A stretch of 64,000 nucleotides of DNA, from positions 23,270-87,269 of the forward strand of contig CAILKP010000060.1 of assembly GCA_903834785.1 (NCBI GenBank), given 5' to 3'. The position numbers and the translations under genes are program-made. Each line of letters begins with the position of its first letter. Position 1 is the first letter of the stretch. Below are positions 61,746 to 64,000 of this stretch, one piece after another. The notes under the pieces are model-generated. The model had not been told where the DNA came from, made no database searches, and was given only the letters and a program-made list of their open reading frames with translations. The DNA is from an uncultured bacterium (GTDB lineage Bacteria; Planctomycetota; Phycisphaerae; Phycisphaerales; UBA1924).

Positions 61746-62099
61746 ATGAGCATCTCCCTCCCCCAAGTCGCCTCACCGCTCAGTGAACTGCCGCCTGGCA
61801 CCATGGCCATCGTCGACTCGCTGGACATGGAGGCCGCCGACGCCGCGCTGTTGCGGGCGATGGGTCTTGGCTGCTCATGCCACGTCAAGCTCTGCCGCGC
61901 CGGCCACCCCTGCATCGTCGCCGTCCTCACGGAGATGGCCGGAGCTCAGGAGACCTGCGAGTCAGTACACGAGTCTCGCGCCGTCGGCTTCTCCAGTTGC
62001 TCAAGCCGCATCGGCTTGGCACAGGAACTCGCCAAGCGCGTCATGGTCCGCCTGGTCGATTCGACCGGCCAGTCAGCCCCCTCAACCCCCGGGCAGTAA
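61746..62099 (+). CDS. feoA: FeoA-type iron transport protein, Cys-rich variant
   Basis: 117 residues; usual FeoA has 75-85. The SH3-like core is visible: LSELPPGTMAIVDSLDMEAA and LLRAMGLGCSCHVKLCRAGH, where the family has an LxxLGL-type motif. Six cysteines (43, 45, 50, 56, 71, 85) are unusual, as is a 20-residue insertion (TCESVHESRAVGFSSCSSRI) before the last strand. FeoA assists the ferrous iron channel FeoB. The ATG has no ribosome site but sits 7 bases after a -10. It is the first gene of a feoAB operon. Confidence 0.85.
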   Translation: MSISLPQVASPLSELPPGTMAIVDSLDMEAADAALLRAMGLGCSCHVKLCRAGHPCIVAVLTEMAGAQETCESVHESRAVGFSSCSSRIGLAQELAKRVMVRLVDSTGQSAPSTPGQ

Positions 62100-62105
62100 C
62101 ACATC

Positions 62106-64000
62106 GTGGAATCCGGCGAGACGACGCTTCGAGTCACACTTGGCGCCCTCGGTTCGCGTCCGCACGCTGCCGATGCCAACCCCGATCACCCCCGCCGTGT
62201 CGCGCTCGTTGGTAACCCCAACACCGGCAAGACCACGACCTTCAACGCCCTCACCGGCCTGCGGCACAAAACCAGCAACTTCCCCGGCACCACCGTTGAA
62301 GCACGCCTCGGCTCCGCCGCCCTTGGCGGCCAGGTCGGCACCGCAGAGATCATCGATCTTCCCGGCATCTACTCACTTGAGCTTGAGCAGCTCGAGTCCT
62401 CCATCTGCCGCGAAGTTCTCGCCGGCCGCGCCACCCCGCAGGGCGAGCCCCTGGCCGAGCCCGATGCAGTCTGCGTCATGCTCGATGCGACCAACCTTCC
62501 GCGCAACCTCGCGCTGCTCGGCGAGGTCCTTCGTCGCCGCCTGCCCACCGTTGTCGCTGTTAACATGATCGATCTGGCCACCAGGGCCCAGATCACCGTC
62601 GACTGCGCCGCCCTCGCCCGCGCCGTCGGCTGCGCGGTCGTGCCCATCTGCGCCAAGTCCGGCGAAGGTGTGCCCAAGCTGCGCGAAGTCATGGCCGAGA
62701 CGCTCAGCACCGGCGTCGTCCCCACCTTCACCCCGCCCGGTGATGAGCCCGGCCTCCGCGCCTGGGCCCACGCCACCTTCGCCCGCGTCGTCACCATCGG
62801 CAAGCCAAACGCCGGCGGCCGCAACGGGCTCGACCCGCTCGCCGACACGGCAACCGACCGCATCGACCGGGTCCTCACGCACCCCATCGCCGGCTCGCTG
62901 GTCTTCGCGGCCGTCATGGCCGTGCTGTTCTTTGCCATCTTCTCGCTGGCCAAGCTCCCGATGGACCTCATCAGCGGTATCTTCGGCACGCTGGGCGATT
63001 CCGTCGCCGGCCTCCTGCCTCAGGGGCTCCTGTCGGACCTGCTCGTCCACGGCGTCATCGCCGGTGTCGGCTCCACCGTCATCTTCCTCCCGCAGATCCT
63101 CCTGCTCTTCTTCCTCATCGGCCTGCTGGAGGACACCGGTTACCTCGCCCGCGGCGCGTTTGTCATGGATCGCCTCCTGCGGCCCTTCGGCCTGCCCGGC
63201 CACAGCTTCGTCCCGCTGCTCAGCAGCCACGCCTGTGCCCTGCCAGGCATCATGAGCACCCGCTGCATCCCGGATCCCAAAGAGCGCCTCGCCACCATCC
63301 TCGTCGCGCCCTTCATGACCTGCTCGGCACGCCTGCCGGTCTACGTTCTGCTCGCCGGTGTTCTTTTCCCCGCCGATCCCCTCGCCGCGGCACTGGCCTT
63401 CATCGGCTGCTACGTTCTGGGCATCGCCGCTGGTGTGCTCTCCGCCCTCGTCGCTCGCCGCACCATCCTGCGCGGCCGCGCCCGCCCCATGGCCCTGGAG
63501 CTTCCCAGCTACAAGGTCCCCTCGCTCCGCACCGCCGCCATCAACACCTTCGACCGCGGCCTGGTCTTCCTCAAAAAGGCCGGCACCGTCATCATGTGCA
63601 TCTGCATCGTGCTCTGGTGGCTCGGCGCGTTCCCCCATGTTGATCCGCCCGCCGAGGCCGTCTCCCTCCGCGCCGCCGCCGAGCAACTCCGTGCCGATCT
63701 CCCCGCCACCCCCTCCGCACAGCCTGCGGACATCACCCCCGCCAACCCCTCCGATTCCGCCGAGTACAAAATCGCCGCGATGGAATCCGAGGCCGATCGT
63801 CTCGAGCACCGCCACGCCAAAGCCTCCAGTTTCCTGGGCACCATCGGCCGCACCATCCAGCCCGTCCTCTCGCCCATCGGTGTTGATTGGCAGCTGACCA
63901 TCGGCATCGTCGCCAGCTTCGCCGCCCGCGAGGTCTTCGTCGGCACCATGTCCGTCGTCGTCGCCGGTGCAGAAGAAGGCGACGATGAGCAGGAGAACAA
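62106..64000 (+). CDS. feoB: Ferrous iron transporter FeoB, cut by the window end
   Basis: 631 complete codons from GTG 62106, 6 bases after feoA; the frame is open at the edge. The G domain is complete: GNPNTGKTT (37-45; the P-loop usually has Cys or Ser where Thr40 is), FPGTTVE, DLPGIYSL, NMID and CAKSG. The membrane part starts near residue 260. The first gate motif, usually GFGCxVPAIMATR, reads SSHACALPGIMSTR (373-386), and FMTCSARLPVYVLL follows. It moves Fe2+ across the inner membrane. Confidence 0.95.
   Translation, partial: MESGETTLRVTLGALGSRPHAADANPDHPRRVALVGNPNTGKTTTFNALTGLRHKTSNFPGTTVEARLGSAALGGQVGTAEIIDLPGIYSLELEQLESSICREVLAGRATPQGEPLAEPDAVCVMLDATNLPRNLALLGEVLRRRLPTVVAVNMIDLATRAQITVDCAALARAVGCAVVPICAKSGEGVPKLREVMAETLSTGVVPTFTPPGDEPGLRAWAHATFARVVTIGKPNAGGRNGLDPLADTATDRIDRVLTHPIAGSLVFAAVMAVLFFAIFSLAKLPMDLISGIFGTLGDSVAGLLPQGLLSDLLVHGVIAGVGSTVIFLPQILLLFFLIGLLEDTGYLARGAFVMDRLLRPFGLPGHSFVPLLSSHACALPGIMSTRCIPDPKERLATILVAPFMTCSARLPVYVLLAGVLFPADPLAAALAFIGCYVLGIAAGVLSALVARRTILRGRARPMALELPSYKVPSLRTAAINTFDRGLVFLKKAGTVIMCICIVLWWLGAFPHVDPPAEAVSLRAAAEQLRADLPATPSAQPADITPANPSDSAEYKIAAMESEADRLEHRHAKASSFLGTIGRTIQPVLSPIGVDWQLTIGIVASFAAREVFVGTMSVVVAGAEEGDDEQEN

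Noticed and set aside
1..64000. CRISPR arrays, insertion sequences, phage or integrase genes
   Set aside because: No spaced direct repeats, terminal inverted repeats with transposase, or phage-type genes were seen; the only tandem repeats are the short ones at 15668 and 28639.

Overview
The window is a 64 kb, G+C-rich, gene-dense bacterial chromosome segment with 60 supportable protein genes and no rRNA, tRNA, insertion sequence, phage or CRISPR that I can see. It most likely comes from a Planctomycetota lineage, probably Phycisphaerae-like. That is an inference from family content: a secreted protein with a PEP-CTERM-like tail ending in four arginines, an HYExAFE-type nuclease-like protein, a FeoB with a variant gate motif, small zinc-ribbon and TM2-like membrane proteins, two ECF sigma modules, and disordered Lys/Ala/Pro extensions on ordinary enzymes. 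A whole-genome phylogeny would be needed to confirm the lineage.

Layout. 1-10.3 kb: SpoIIE-type phosphatase, a DUF1579 exported protein, an ECF sigma factor with a membrane partner, an ACT protein, small membrane proteins, an M19 dipeptidase and several unknowns. 10.3-19 kb: isocitrate dehydrogenase with a C-terminal extension, two Gfo/Idh/MocA oxidoreductases, a large exported protein, an RraB-like protein and a phytase-like exported protein with a sorting tail. 19-30 kb: DUF444 VWA-like protein, two kynurenine-branch enzymes (3-hydroxyanthranilate dioxygenase and ACMS decarboxylase), DCC protein, orphan chemoreceptor, Ohr peroxidase, L,D-transpeptidase, a second isocitrate dehydrogenase of the E. 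coli type and a zinc-ribbon membrane protein. 30-45 kb: response regulator plus HD-GYP protein, N-formylglutamate amidohydrolase-like protein, ssb, rplI, a long PLP enzyme, DUF167, an HYExAFE protein divergent from dinB, a cobalamin/siderophore-type binding protein, ilvE, a PadR regulator and metF. 45-54.6 kb: a short exported peptide with a strong promoter, PilZ, Fur, a third Gfo/Idh protein and a six-gene cluster built on a membrane-fusion protein, an ABC ATPase and two FtsX-type permeases. 54.6-64 kb: gdhA, argS, a second ECF sigma module with a membrane partner and a large exported protein, and feoA-feoB, with feoB cut by the window end.

How the genes connect. Nitrogen and amino-acid metabolism (gdhA, ilvE, metF, the PLP enzyme, argS, the kynurenine enzymes) and the TCA cycle (two icd types) make up the core. 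Iron uptake (feoAB) carries a perfect 7-1-7 palindrome in its promoter that could be read by the Fur-family protein encoded 15 kb away. The six-gene ABC cluster looks like a trans-envelope exporter whose accessory proteins are rich in Cys, His and Met, which hints at metal or redox chemistry.

The most striking pattern is not a gene. Fifteen genes have a TANNNT hexamer 5-9 bases before the start codon, almost always with no Shine-Dalgarno sequence, while other genes have clear AGGA/GGAG sites. This is the architecture expected for leaderless transcripts, and it also decides several start codons. All functional statements come from reading the sequence and from known family motifs; no database search was run.
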